Below, piece after piece: positions 54,822 to 64,000 of a stretch of DNA of 64,000 nt (its first letter is position 1; every line of letters begins with the position of its first letter). The stretch comes from Anthostomella pinea (Eukaryota > Ascomycota > Sordariomycetes > Xylariales > Xylariaceae): assembly GCA_963556695.1 (NCBI GenBank), contig CAUWAG010000012.1, forward strand, positions 682,001 through 746,000. Direction: 5' to 3'. The notes under the pieces are model-generated. The model saw only the letters and a list, made by a program, of their open reading frames with translations, did no database searches and had not been told where the DNA came from. The position numbers and the translations under genes are program-made.

Positions 54822-54950
54822 TGCATGGTATCTTCAAATGATGGGCCAGGGGCCTGAGGCGCAAATCATGGCGGAGGATACGATGAAGTACAGAACAAAG
54901 ATACTTGGGAGGACGCACGAGGAAAGTCTTGCTGCCATCGAGATGGTAGT
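54822..54950 (+). pseudogene. Fragment of an NB-ARC/TPR NLR paralogue
   Basis: The frame reads MGQGPEAQIMAEDTMKYRTK then ILGRTHEESLAAIEMV, nearly identical to the NLR at 21088-24810 (pre-TPR region, 23030-23160). It lies directly behind the (CAAT)n tail of a LINE-A copy, so a LINE insertion in, or rearrangement of, an NLR paralogue is likely. It is lost after 54948. Confidence 0.8.
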
Positions 54951-55799
54951 GTATACCAGTCTAATGGTCCTCGCGGCGTCCCAGCCACCCCGTCACAAAC
55001 GCCAGGCCTTGCCCAATCAGATATCTTTGGGTGGTATTGCGCATACGTCAAATCCTTGTTATGTCCTATATTCGGTGTGTGATTGACTGCGTCAGTGGTC
55101 TCTAGCTGTACGGGCGGAAATTCATTTCTGACTAAGAGCTACGAACGGAACAAGAATGGAGCTTTCAAGAACAGAGCGGTTCAGTAGTCGGAGCATATGG
55201 TGATTTGGACCATTGGGAACATGCATTCATTTTGGCAGGGAGTAACTATGAGTTTAGAAGTTCAACCTGATTCATTAAGCAAAGTATCAGACCTTTATTA
55301 TGCAACTAGTGAACATACTTGATAGAACTGATATATAGAGCACGCACTAATGCTTCTTGTTCCGCGCTTAGCCGTGGGGTTTTCCTTCCGTAGCCCCCCC
55401 CTCGCTTTCTGGCTCGTATGTCCTTTGCAGATTCCGGGGGTTGGGATAGTATGGTGCTTGATCATGTCTGCGCTCTATGTAGAATGGTGGATGTACCTCC
55501 CAACCAGAATTCAGGTGCAGCAGACGAACCTGTTCGTTTACAAGATTCTCTATCGGCTTTCCAGCCCATGTTGCCAAGTTCTGCTTCCTGAGAATGACTT
55601 TGATCAATTGTAGATTGTTCTGGCCTGGCTTGTGGGCGTTAAGAAAGTCATAATATCCATTAAAGATATCGAAAATAATATAATTCTTCCTATCAAACAG
55701 TTGTATAGCGTACAGGCTTTGGACTGTGGACAAACTACACCCGTTCACAAAGCGAACCGTCCTACCGGCCATCGCACGAGGCCGAGGTGCGGGAGGGTA
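54951..55799. other. Interval with one possible coding fragment
   Basis: A minus-strand frame at 55368-55700 reads like protein (NNLQLIKVILRKQNLATWAG, EQVRLLHLNSGWEVHPPFYI, HDQAPYYPNPRNLQRTYEPE) but has no recognised domain. The rest shows nothing. Confidence 0.3.
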
Positions 55800-56258
55800 C
55801 CAACGATCCAAGATCAAGATACAGGCAGTAGCACGCATGCTGCCCCCGGTACAGCGGCCCCTGCTGGTGCCCCCAAGATTCACGCCAGGCTGCAGGGTTG
55901 ATCCAACGAGAGGTCAAACCAAAGAACATGCAGCAAAGTCTTTTAAGGCTTGGTTCCAAGTACTGCCTCCAGAGGATGTAATAGTGTTCTCAGACGGATC
56001 TAAGGAGGATAATACGTAGAATACGGCTACGCGGTCTACCAGGGCGGGCACTAGTCGCCTCAAAAAAGGGCCGCCTACACTCGTGCTCTATCGTATTCGA
56101 CGCAGAAGTGGTAGGAGCATGGAAACGGCTCCAGTACGTGACCAAGGCCCCTCCGGAGCTGAGTCAGCGTCCAATTTGGGTGTGCGTGGATAATACAGGA
56201 GCGATCTAGGGGCTTCGCGGCAATGCCGCGGTGTCCTGTCAGTGGGCCTACCTAAAGT
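55800..56258 (+). pseudogene. LINE-B fragment, RNase H start
   Basis: The frame has PPEDVIVFSDGSKEDN (first RNase H aspartate), then a stop at 56017-56019. Further pieces read YGYAVYQGG, APPELSQRPIWVCVDNTGAI and LRGNAAVSCQWAY. It ends at about 56258, where opposite-strand LINE sequence begins. Confidence 0.7.
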
Positions 56259-56748
56259 TCCAGTCCACTTGCAGAAGTCTCCGAATTCCTTCGGGTGCGT
56301 TATTAGCCATTTCCAATAGGCTCTCCCTTCTGGTTCGGGTTCTCCGTTGTGTCCGCGGTTCCTTCGTGGCCACCTGGACCGTTTTGCAAGGGCTCTGTTG
56401 CAGAAGGCAAAGTGGGCTCGCGTTTTAATTCTCCCGCTAGAGCAGTTGTAGTGTTCTTTGTGCTTGAACCTCCTATGGTACCAGGAAAAGTCTCCGTGGC
56501 CAGTTCTAGATGCGATAAGCCTGTGAAGCGTTGGCCTGTCAAGCTTGAGCTCTTCTGGGCACTTGAGTGTAGTTTTCTGAAGGCCGAGACTTTTATATTT
56601 CTCGGTGATGTTCTCGTCCCACCATTGCTGGTGCTCTCTTTGAATCTTTTCGTTGACAAGGCCTAGGACGCCTGCAAGCGTAGGTTTGGCCCCGGTAGGG
56701 ATTGGCAAGGTAGTACCTTCTTTTGCCTTTACGTCGGCCTCTTCGTTA
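56258..56748 (-). pseudogene. LINE-B fragment, RNase H end to C-terminus
   Basis: The minus-strand frame reads NEEADVKAKEGTTLPIPTGA, HQQWWDENITEKYKSLGLQK, LDRPTLHRLIASRTGHGDFS, CSSGRIKTRAHFAFCNRALA and WKWLITHPKEFGDFCKWTGT. It abuts the LTR-A copy on its 5' side and a plus-strand LINE-B piece on its 3' side, giving two LINE pieces tail to tail. Confidence 0.8.
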
Positions 56749-56960
56749 ACGGCCTGCACGGACCTTCCCACATGACAAGCGGATACTTCCCAATAGGGGA
56801 AGGATCTGACCAGAGGATCCCCTTAAAGGGGCAACCTCCCACTGTACCTATCTCTCTCTCTCTCTCTTCCTTTCCTCTCTAGTCTTGATATTCTCGTCAA
56901 TAGAGTAATAGCTGCTTGCTGCAGGCCATGTCCCAGCTCCCCAGTATGCTCGCCGTGACA
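56749..56960 (-). mobile_element. LTR family A, second copy (inverted)
   Basis: 212 bp match 1949-2160 in reverse complement, with a TC-run instead of the GA-run. The last bases (CACA) are missing where the LINE-B fragment begins. No target duplication. Confidence 0.7.
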
Positions 56961-57906
56961 ATAATCACATTTCTTACATAACCGTTATGTTTCCAATTTG
57001 CAGGTAGGTTTTTAGATCAGCCGGTTTTATTAATATGTTTTTATTTTAGTTACAAGTTCCTTTGCTCCTTTCCTCCTTTGATAGTATAACTATTAACTAG
57101 ATGTGCGCATAGAGACTTGGCTCCAAATATCCTTCTCTATCAAACCCGATCCACGCGACGCGTTACCTACGGACCTGCCCTCCGACACCCTTGATACTAC
57201 CGCCGTCTACGTTACATCCACAACCCCGTCACTGTTCGATATGGACACTGCTAGCTATCAAACGGCAAGAGTTAAGGTCGCCGCCTTGGCTTGCTGTTTG
57301 AGCTGTGGCAAGAAGTACGACCCAGCACGCAGCCCTTAATAGCATCATTTCCTATACGCCAACGACGATGAGACCGTCAATCCATACGACAGTACCCGCC
57401 ACGACCATATTGCCATACGCGAGACCCTGCAGAACATTTGATCGACCGCAATTGCCTTCCGCGATGGGCTTGCGGATGACGTTGTCCCTCAGCTGCTGGC
57501 CAGGCTGCTGATGGCATTCGAAGCCCAGGAGGTCGGCATGGACGAGGCAATGGCATTGGCTGCTTCATCGTTTCGGGACGAGGTAGAATGGGTCTTGCAA
57601 GAGACGGCCCGTCACCCTGACTGAACCGTATCACCTGGTGGATCATGGACAATGACAGTGGCGATCCTATAGCAGATGTCAGCATTTAGATGATGGCATG
57701 CGTGGCATGGATTGATGACAACAACGGAGTAAAATGTATTAGCAAACGCGGTGCTCTTCACATCGTCAAATACTGCGCTTATAAACCGGCCCAAAAGTTA
57801 AGAGATCGACATGTAGGAAGGGATAAAGTGCCATTATCGCCTATGCTGTTCTAAACGTTAAGCACGAACAGCCCGCAAGCCGCTCGTTATAAACACGCAC
57901 TGCAAT
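56961..57906. other. Gene-poor interval
   Basis: A 78-codon plus-strand frame (57103-57339) and a 102-codon minus-strand frame (57377-57685) show no domain. Nothing else was seen. Confidence 0.35.
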
Positions 57907-58110
57907 TGTTGGATCCATGCGATTCCAGCCTGCAAACCATCTATACCAAGACCCATATGTATGATTAGATAAGTGATTAGATACCGGATTGCGAGATCAC
58001 TTAGCCAGACCTGCAGGTCTGGCTAGACCTCCCAACCCAACCATCAGCAACATCATGACCTTGACCCCATACTCGAGTATTATGATTGATCGTTCGAGCC
58101 TGTTCCTACA
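57907..58110 (-). mobile_element. Solo LTR, family B (204 bp), copy 2 with target duplication
   Basis: Minus-strand TGTAGGAACAGG...GGATCCAACA, flanked by GCAAT at 57902-57906 and 58111-58115. This is a complete solo LTR with an intact 5-bp target duplication, matching copy 1 at 39822-40025. Confidence 0.85.
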
Positions 58111-58195
58111 GCAATACTTATATATGACGTTATGGTCGTTTTCCTTGCTTCCTGACCATCTGACACTTTTTATTAAGGAAGTCGAGTTACTAAAC

Positions 58196-60326
58196 TCAGA
58201 GACAGTCACTTCTCAAGAGTCTCAGCGATTCTGTTGTGCCCCATATGTTCTGTGTATCTGGTGGTATTCCGGTCTGGAGAAGCTTTTTCACTGTGGTTGT
58301 GGTTCCTGATGCTGCCGCGTTATACAGTCTGGCGATGGCAAAATCCTCCTCTTGAACAGTGACGATGCAGGCTTGGCAGGACAGGAAGCGAAGAATGTCG
58401 AGTTGGCTACAAGCAGCAGCAATACATAAAACAGCACTAGAGATAAACGATCTGGTCAGTAGGCTTCGGTGAAGAAGCAGCGCCATCACCTCCTTGCCAT
58501 TGCCTGTGTTCCGTGCTGCCGCCTTGACCACTTCTTCTATGACGGGGAGCTCGTCTCCTCGTCGGTCAAGAAGCAGCGCCATCACCTCCATGCCATTCCT
58601 CGAATTCCCTGCTGCGGCCTTGACCACTTCTTCTGTGATGGGGAGCTCGTCTCCTCGTCTGTCAAGAAGCAGCGCCATCACCTCCTTGCCATTGCCTGCC
58701 GCCTTAACAACTCTCTGATGGATACCTCGGCTCCTCGTCGGTCAAGAAGGAGCATCATCACCTCCTTGCCATTCCATCTGTTCCCTGCAGCCGCTATGAC
58801 CACTTCTTCTGTGATGGATACCTCGTCTCCTCGTCGGTCAAGAAGCAGCGCCATCACCTCCATACCATTCCTTCTGTTCTTTGCTGCCGCCTTGACCACT
58901 TCTTCTGTGATGGGGAGCTCGTATCCTCGTCGGTCAAGAAGCAGCGCCATCACCTCCTTGCCATTCCTTTCGTTCGTTACTGCCGCCATGACCACTTTGA
59001 TACTTATCTGTGCCTTGTACTCTAGCAATTGTGTGATTACAATCTCATGCCCACCAATGGCTGCCGCACTCAGTGGAGTTTTGTTTTGACTATCGTCGCA
59101 CTCTAATATTGCCATAATATCGGAAGCCATCTGCTGATGTGGACTGTTACACAAATAATCAAAAATGGCCGGGATGCCATAATATCCTGCGATATGTAAA
59201 ATTGAGGCTTGTCTTGGGAGTATCACGTCACCCCTGTACCGTCCAATGCCTCTATAAAGCCAAGCGTCTCTAGGTAGAGACTTGACTTCAAAAAAAAATC
59301 GCTTGCGTATGCTTGATTTTGAACTCGTCTCTTGCGAGTCGCGCATGTGAATCCCAATGATTAGATGCGTAGGAAGAAAACTCTTTCTCCCACTGTGGAC
59401 GATCCTTGATCAGCTCAAAATCGCGAATGAGCTGATCTACACACTTGTATGCCATGTCCGCATGGAAATACACTTCCTGGACCCACTGTTGCGCATTATT
59501 GCTGGCGAGGAAATCCTTTACCGACTGGTGTAACAGGAGAACCTGTTCATCTTGAATGACAACCAGAAACCGGCAGGTGGTAATATCATCTCGAGTGAAC
59601 TGAATGCGTGTCTCTTGGTCCTCGTCAAGGTAAGTTTGGCAAACTGCAGATAACTCTGAGACGCTGAGTGGCCGAAACGATACCGCGACGAGACCTAGAA
59701 TTTGATTGACTTTGGCCTTTTGCCCAGGAGCATTAAGAGCATTGTCAAGTAGTCTTTTGTACAAGGCAGTTAGCCCAGACGGCATCTTCTTTAAGTGGTC
59801 GACCGCACTTTTCGAAGGAACCTGGTCTAGCTCCCCGCATGCCAAGCCGACCCAGAGGAAAGTGTTCTCGGATTTTTCTTTCAAGATATCTGTGACCTGC
59901 TTCTTTACGCTGTCCGTGTATTGCTTTCTGGCCGCAAGCTCCATAACCTTTTCGCTAATAAAGCGATCAATATCTTTCTTTGACTCAGGGAATGAGGCTA
60001 GGTCCTTGTTGCAAAATGCCTTCAAACGTTCTTGAATTTCTATGTAAGGTCGGCTTGTGACGAGTAGCTGGATGTCGGTTGCAGAGCTCTTGTGTTGGAA
60101 ATCTTGCTGTAGTTGCTTCATGAGAATCTGCTGCGATTCTTGATCACACTCATCCAAGGCATTGATGATAAAGAATTTATGGCCGGTGGCTTCATCGGCG
60201 GCCATTTTATGCAAAACAGTCCACAAAGCATCAAATGAATCAAAGATCTTCTTTCCGCGCTCGAGGTATCTTGGCAGGAGGTAGTCGAGGAGAAGTCGCG
60301 GATGTTGTTAAATAAGCTGCAGGATG
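58196..60326 (-). pseudogene. NACHT NLR with 32-residue repeats, disrupted by LINE-A
   Basis: Minus-strand reading gives PRYLERGKKIFDSFDALWTV, then a Walker-B-like FFIINALDECDQ (Asn where Asp is usual), IQLLVTSRPY, ENTFLWVGLACGELDQVPSK and SFRPLSVSELSAVCQTYLDE, all NACHT-family landmarks. The helical/winged part ends LLHQSVKDFLASNNAQQW. The C-terminus has ankyrin-like segments and a tandem array of 32-residue units (NGKEVMALLLDRRGDELPIT, then EEVVKAAA). The 5' end with Walker A is replaced by LINE-A at 60327, an in-frame TAA lies near 60316, and a 16-bp deletion in one repeat unit shifts the frame near 58680. A role in non-self recognition is inferred from family. Confidence 0.8.
58469..59030 (-). 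repeat. 96-bp coding tandem repeat, 6 units
   Basis: The block AAGAAGCAGCGCCATCACC recurs at about 58471, 58567, 58663, 58743, 58839 and 58935. Spacing is 96 bp except for one 80-bp unit, a 16-bp deletion that breaks the reading frame. Confidence 0.85.
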
Positions 60327-63300
60327 TTTGTTTGTTTGTTTTGTATTTAACGTGGGGGTAGCTCCTCAGTAGTGCAAACCACGCCTCCCAGAGCCTCTGC
60401 ATCGCAGGGTTGTGGAGGTCTCAAGATAATAAGTACAGTCAGACCCGCTCACGGGCCCATCCCCGTTGTTGCGGCGGTATGACCTTGGGGTCATCCATCT
60501 GGTCCTTCAAGGAAGGCTATCTATCAGGGGCAAATTGTTGAAAAGAACTTGCTCTTCTCCACGAATTTTGCCCATTCTGTGCTCCTCTCCCCTAAGTATT
60601 GTAAACAAGCTGCCCTAGGCGAATGCCTAGGCAGTAGCCGATTTTTCCCCAGCCTCTTACAAAAGAAAATGTGTTGTGGTGTTTTCTTCTCACCACAGCT
60701 GCAGTGATCATTTGAATCTGTGTGCCCAAAGCGTTCATGGTATCTGGCAAAGTCGCCATGTCCAGATCTGGCCGCTAGAAGTCTGTGTAAAGTACTCCTC
60801 TTAAAAGATATAAGGTCTCTTTCAGTTACTGCATGTGAGTATACTTCTTGATACCTAGATTCTGATTGGTCTTTCCACCATTGGTTGAACTCTTTCTTGC
60901 CCTGTCTTTTGAGATCTCTCTTGACCCAAGAGATTGTAGGAAGATTTGTTGTGTCTGTTTCCAGCATGGCACCCTCTTTTGCTAGTGTGTCGGCAGCTTC
61001 GTTGCCATCAATATCTCTGTGTCCAGGAATCCATTTGACGGTCACTCCAGGAGTGTGTGCTGTGGCAAGTTCTTGAAATCGTAGAAAAATGTTTTGTGAT
61101 GTCTCGGGTGGAGTCCCATTGAGCCCATCTACCACTGACGTGTTGTCCAGGCAGACATATAGCTGTTTTCCGTGTCCAGTTGCCCTGGCTGCTGCAAGAC
61201 CTTGGAGAGCACCATGGACTTCAGCATCTACTACTTCTGCTTGTAGAAGTCTGCCCCTTCCCCGGTATACTTCTTGTGTAGTGCCGCCTTTCCTGATGGT
61301 ATAACCCCATCCAGTGCGGATTGTGCCTTGGTCATCCAACTGTGATCCATCTGAGTAGATGACAAGGTCAGTGTTCACGTTTCTCTCTTGTAACCATTGC
61401 TTGAAGAGCTCTGTTTCTTTGTCTTTGTCTTTGCGGATTGGGCGCTTCTTCCATGATGGCCTGGTAAGTATTGGTCTCTGGAAGTCAGGGACTAGCTGGA
61501 AGCTTCTTTGTAGCCTTGTTGGATCCTTGCGAGCTTGTATTTGGAGCCTGCCAACCAGAGGGTGTCTCTGATCTATTCGTCCTAGTCGGAGGCCGTGACG
61601 TCGTCTTATTGACTCTGCAAGAACTCCTGCTGGGGGAATCTGCGATTCAAAGTGTAAGATATGTCCAGGGTGTGTTTTCCAGACTGGCAAGATAGCCCTG
61701 ATCGCCGTTCGTAGTACGGCATCTATTGTTCCAAGAAGCCCCTTAATGCGACATGCTGATGTCTCACCTAAGCTCCCAGTTTTCTCGATTCCTGGGTACC
61801 AGGCCTCCAGGCCATGTGTGAGAATAGGAATAACACAAGCTTTCACAGCCCTCTTGGTTGACTTTACTGGAAGTCCTTTGACTGTGTTGCATAGTCCTCG
61901 AAGGTGATTTGCTACCCTACTAGCTTTCTTGGCCCAGTGAGAAACATGGTCTTTGAAGTTTAGTTTCCTATCCAGAAGGACACCTAGCCATCGCATGGAA
62001 TGCTTAGCTGTTTTGTTCATTGTTCCGTGGCAAACTGGGGGATTGTCTGAGTTCTTTTTCCGTGAGAAGTGCATGATCTCGGTTTTGTCGGGATCAAATT
62101 CAATAGCATTGTTATGTCCCCATTGGTTGAGCAAATGAAGGTTTTCAGAAGCCTCTGCAGCTGTTTCTTTAAGGTTCTTTCCAATACAGAGTGTTGCTAG
62201 ATCATCTGCATATCCAAAGCGTCTTCTTTTCATGCCAAGTCGGGCACAGATTGGCTCTGTATACAGCATGTAGAGGATTGGAGAGACTGGTGAGCCTTGT
62301 GGGAGCCCACAAGTGAGAGCTTTTATATCGGTCACAGTACCTTCAAACCGAACTCTTGCGGACCGCTCGGACATGAACGACTGGACCCATCTTATGAGAA
62401 AGCCTGGCCAGCCCTGTTCTCTCATGCGAACCACCAGCCGTCCCATTAGGGCAGCATCAAAGGCCCCTTTCACATCTGATGTGACTACCGTTGCAACGAG
62501 GCCTTGGTCAAGGGCCTGCTCAATATCGTGTATGAGTGCAGCTACCAGGTCAGTGGCAGAGCGCTTTGGTAGAGCTCCAAAATGTTGTGGGGCTAGAATT
62601 CCAAGTTTGACAACAAACCAGGTAATTCTTTTCGCAATGAGTCGTTCTAGGCCCTTGCCAAGACATGACAGTAGCGATATTGGTCTGTAGGCCCTGGGAT
62701 TGGAGTAGTCTTTCTTTCCTGGTTTTGGGATCATCACCACCTCAGCTACTTTGAATGGTTTAGGGTGGTGTCCAATCAGTAGGCAGGTCTGGAAAAGGGC
62801 TCTGATATGTTCACCAATGACTGGCCAGCAAGCTTTCAGAATCCGTACTGTGAGGGTATCTACTCCCGGGGAGTTGCTCTTGGTTCCTAAAGTGCACCCT
62901 TCAGCCTCTTCCAGTCCGACGTGGTATTCAAGGGGGATGTGTGGCTTGGGTTGTATGATCTGAGCGGACCAGGGGTCGATGATATCGTTGTCTGAGGTAC
63001 TTCGTTCAAGCGTGGCTGAGCGTAATGCATTTGCCTTGCTCTCTTGTGACTCGAATATTTGGTCTCCTATGATGATTGGAGGGGAACGCATTCCTGCTGA
63101 TAACTTGTGCCAAGAGACGATTCTGTATAGGTCCTTTGGCTCAGTTGCTGAATTGATTAGAGTCTGCCAGTACTCTCTCCTAGCTTTCCGAACCACGCCG
63201 CGAAATTCCCGTCGGGCTGAATTCCGTCCTTCTTGGCTTGTAGTCTGTTTGGAAAGGGCCCTGTATGTCTGAACAGCTGCTTTGCAGTCATCATTCCACC

Positions 63301-64000
63301 AAGCAGTGGGCCTAGATTGACGGGGCCTCTTGCCCACTGTCCTGATACAGCCTTGGATCATGTTGATCAGGCTTTGTGTAAAGGTGTCCACCTGGCCAGG
63401 GGATACACCCAGCCGGGGGAGTTCATGAATCCTGGTTTGGACATTATCTGCCAGCTCCTGTAGTTTATCGTCCGGTACTATCCAATGATTGGCCTTGGGT
63501 ACTCGGTCCAGATCTCCCTGGATTGGAATGACTATTCGTAATGTCTCATGATCTGAGGTGCACTGAAGTGCATCATTGACTGAGGCTTCAGCCATGGGGA
63601 CATCAGAGAACACCAGATCTAGTACATTTCCGTCATCATGTGTCGGGACATCTGGTTCAGAAATCAGATCCAGTCCGTGGTCTGCCATAGTTTGTGCAAG
63701 TATAGTACCACCATGATATCCTGGATTGCTTGAGTCCCAGGATGTGTCGCCAGCATTGAAATCTCCAGCTATAACGCAGCCAAAAGGTGGAGTCCATACT
63801 TCCAGAATGTCATCCACTTCCTGTGGGTTGTCACATGGCCGGTAGACACTGGCAAATGTAATGCCTTGTACCTTGACCCAGGTGATGTCTCGTGTAGCAT
63901 AGGGCCGAAGTTGATCCGCTTGAAGGTATTTTCTCACATAGATGAGAGATCTGGGCCGTGTACTGTCGCTGTCCCAGGAATCCACTGGGGAGTATATATC
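60327..64000 (-). mobile_element. LINE-A copy 1, 3' complete, continues past the window
   Basis: ORF2 is followed by about 185 bp of 3' UTR (60340-60523) and an (AAAC)n-type tail (60327-60342), directly abutting NACHT sequence. The 5' part lies outside. Open coding sequence and intact tail make it the youngest-looking retroelement here. Confidence 0.9.
60524..64000 (-). CDS. LINE-A ORF2: endonuclease, reverse transcriptase, RNase H (partial)
   Basis: The frame is open from the window edge to the stop at 60524 (more than 1150 codons). Order: APE endonuclease (CVIAGDFNAGDTSWDSSNPG), reverse transcriptase (KPGKKDYSNPRAYRPISLLS, TSDVKGAFDAAL, GLPQGSPVSPILYMLYTEPI, catalytic FGYADDLATLC), RNase H (VIYSDGSQLDDQG, VDAEVHGALQGL, CLDNTSVVDGLN, WIPGHRDIDGNEAAD) and a C-terminal knuckle CSCGEKKTPQHIFFCKR. 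This is the layout of Tad/I-type fungal LINEs. All catalytic motifs are intact, so it may be active. The first residues are at 33730 in copy 2. Confidence 0.92.
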   Translation of the reverse strand, partial: DIYSPVDSWDSDSTRPRSLIYVRKYLQADQLRPYATRDITWVKVQGITFASVYRPCDNPQEVDDILEVWTPPFGCVIAGDFNAGDTSWDSSNPGYHGGTILAQTMADHGLDLISEPDVPTHDDGNVLDLVFSDVPMAEASVNDALQCTSDHETLRIVIPIQGDLDRVPKANHWIVPDDKLQELADNVQTRIHELPRLGVSPGQVDTFTQSLINMIQGCIRTVGKRPRQSRPTAWWNDDCKAAVQTYRALSKQTTSQEGRNSARREFRGVVRKARREYWQTLINSATEPKDLYRIVSWHKLSAGMRSPPIIIGDQIFESQESKANALRSATLERSTSDNDIIDPWSAQIIQPKPHIPLEYHVGLEEAEGCTLGTKSNSPGVDTLTVRILKACWPVIGEHIRALFQTCLLIGHHPKPFKVAEVVMIPKPGKKDYSNPRAYRPISLLSCLGKGLERLIAKRITWFVVKLGILAPQHFGALPKRSATDLVAALIHDIEQALDQGLVATVVTSDVKGAFDAALMGRLVVRMREQGWPGFLIRWVQSFMSERSARVRFEGTVTDIKALTCGLPQGSPVSPILYMLYTEPICARLGMKRRRFGYADDLATLCIGKNLKETAAEASENLHLLNQWGHNNAIEFDPDKTEIMHFSRKKNSDNPPVCHGTMNKTAKHSMRWLGVLLDRKLNFKDHVSHWAKKASRVANHLRGLCNTVKGLPVKSTKRAVKACVIPILTHGLEAWYPGIEKTGSLGETSACRIKGLLGTIDAVLRTAIRAILPVWKTHPGHILHFESQIPPAGVLAESIRRRHGLRLGRIDQRHPLVGRLQIQARKDPTRLQRSFQLVPDFQRPILTRPSWKKRPIRKDKDKETELFKQWLQERNVNTDLVIYSDGSQLDDQGTIRTGWGYTIRKGGTTQEVYRGRGRLLQAEVVDAEVHGALQGLAAARATGHGKQLYVCLDNTSVVDGLNGTPPETSQNIFLRFQELATAHTPGVTVKWIPGHRDIDGNEAADTLAKEGAMLETDTTNLPTISWVKRDLKRQGKKEFNQWWKDQSESRYQEVYSHAVTERDLISFKRSTLHRLLAARSGHGDFARYHERFGHTDSNDHCSCGEKKTPQHIFFCKRLGKNRLLPRHSPRAACLQYLGERSTEWAKFVEKSKFFSTICP

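Noticed and set aside
39822..58110. An 18-kb element bounded by the two inverted LTR-B copies
   Set aside because: LTR pairs of one retroelement are direct, not inverted, and copy 2 has its own 5-bp target duplication, so they are independent solo LTRs.

Overview
This 64-kb window looks like an accessory, repeat-rich region of a filamentous ascomycete (Pezizomycotina, probably Eurotiales-like). The grounds are short GT-AG introns of about 46-107 bp with CTAAC-type branch points, two DUF3435 tyrosine-recombinase genes, NB-ARC/TPR and NACHT fungal NLRs, and relatives of the fungal regulators CON7 and WetA. Assignments rest on reading translated motifs; no database search was run. Many reading frames are broken, and one duplicated gene pair shows strongly biased C-to-T/G-to-A change, as expected of repeat-induced point mutation (RIP).

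Layout. 0-3.4 kb: a decayed DUF3435 gene split by a solo LTR, then minisatellites. 4.4-7.4 kb: a C2H2 transcription-factor gene with one nonsense codon and a CON7-like pseudogene. 9.7-13.3 kb: a segment bounded by about 125-bp inverted repeats, holding a HeLo-like fragment and an intact cysteine-rich gene. 13.4-15.4 kb: an inverted duplication and a MADS-like gene split by a tRNA-headed SINE. 15.8-18.7 kb: an NRPS condensation/carrier fragment and a second DUF3435 gene. 21-26.6 kb: an NLR island. 26.6-35.8 kb: LINE, Ty3/gypsy and mariner remnants around hypothetical genes. 36-40 kb: JmjC, kinase and FTA2-like pseudogenes. 42-49.6 kb: LINE fragments, an intact AT-hook gene, a RIP-like second copy of the transcription factor, and a Tcp11/SOK1 pseudogene. 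51-56.9 kb: WetA-like, pogo transposase, Cdc4-like and LINE fragments. 57.9-64 kb: a solo LTR with target duplication, a NACHT-repeat NLR, and a long open LINE ORF2 that disrupts it.

The most interesting locus is 21.1-25.95 kb. An apparently intact 1179-residue NLR (NB-ARC plus fifteen near-identical 42-residue TPR units) lies head to head, 280 bp away, with an intact 267-residue HeLo-like protein. The NLR begins, and the HeLo-like protein ends, with the same short G-F-Q-A-G motif. That is the layout of a fungal amyloid-signalling NLR/cell-death-effector pair. At least two more NLR remnants lie within the window, and two of the three recognised LINE-A 3' ends sit in NLR sequence.

The second notable system is retrotranspositional. 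LINE-A (60.3-64 kb) and a 553-bp SINE-like element (14.6-15.15 kb) share about 150 bp of 3' tail. The SINE has a tRNA-like head and perfect 16-bp target duplications, and removing it restores the reading frame of its host gene.
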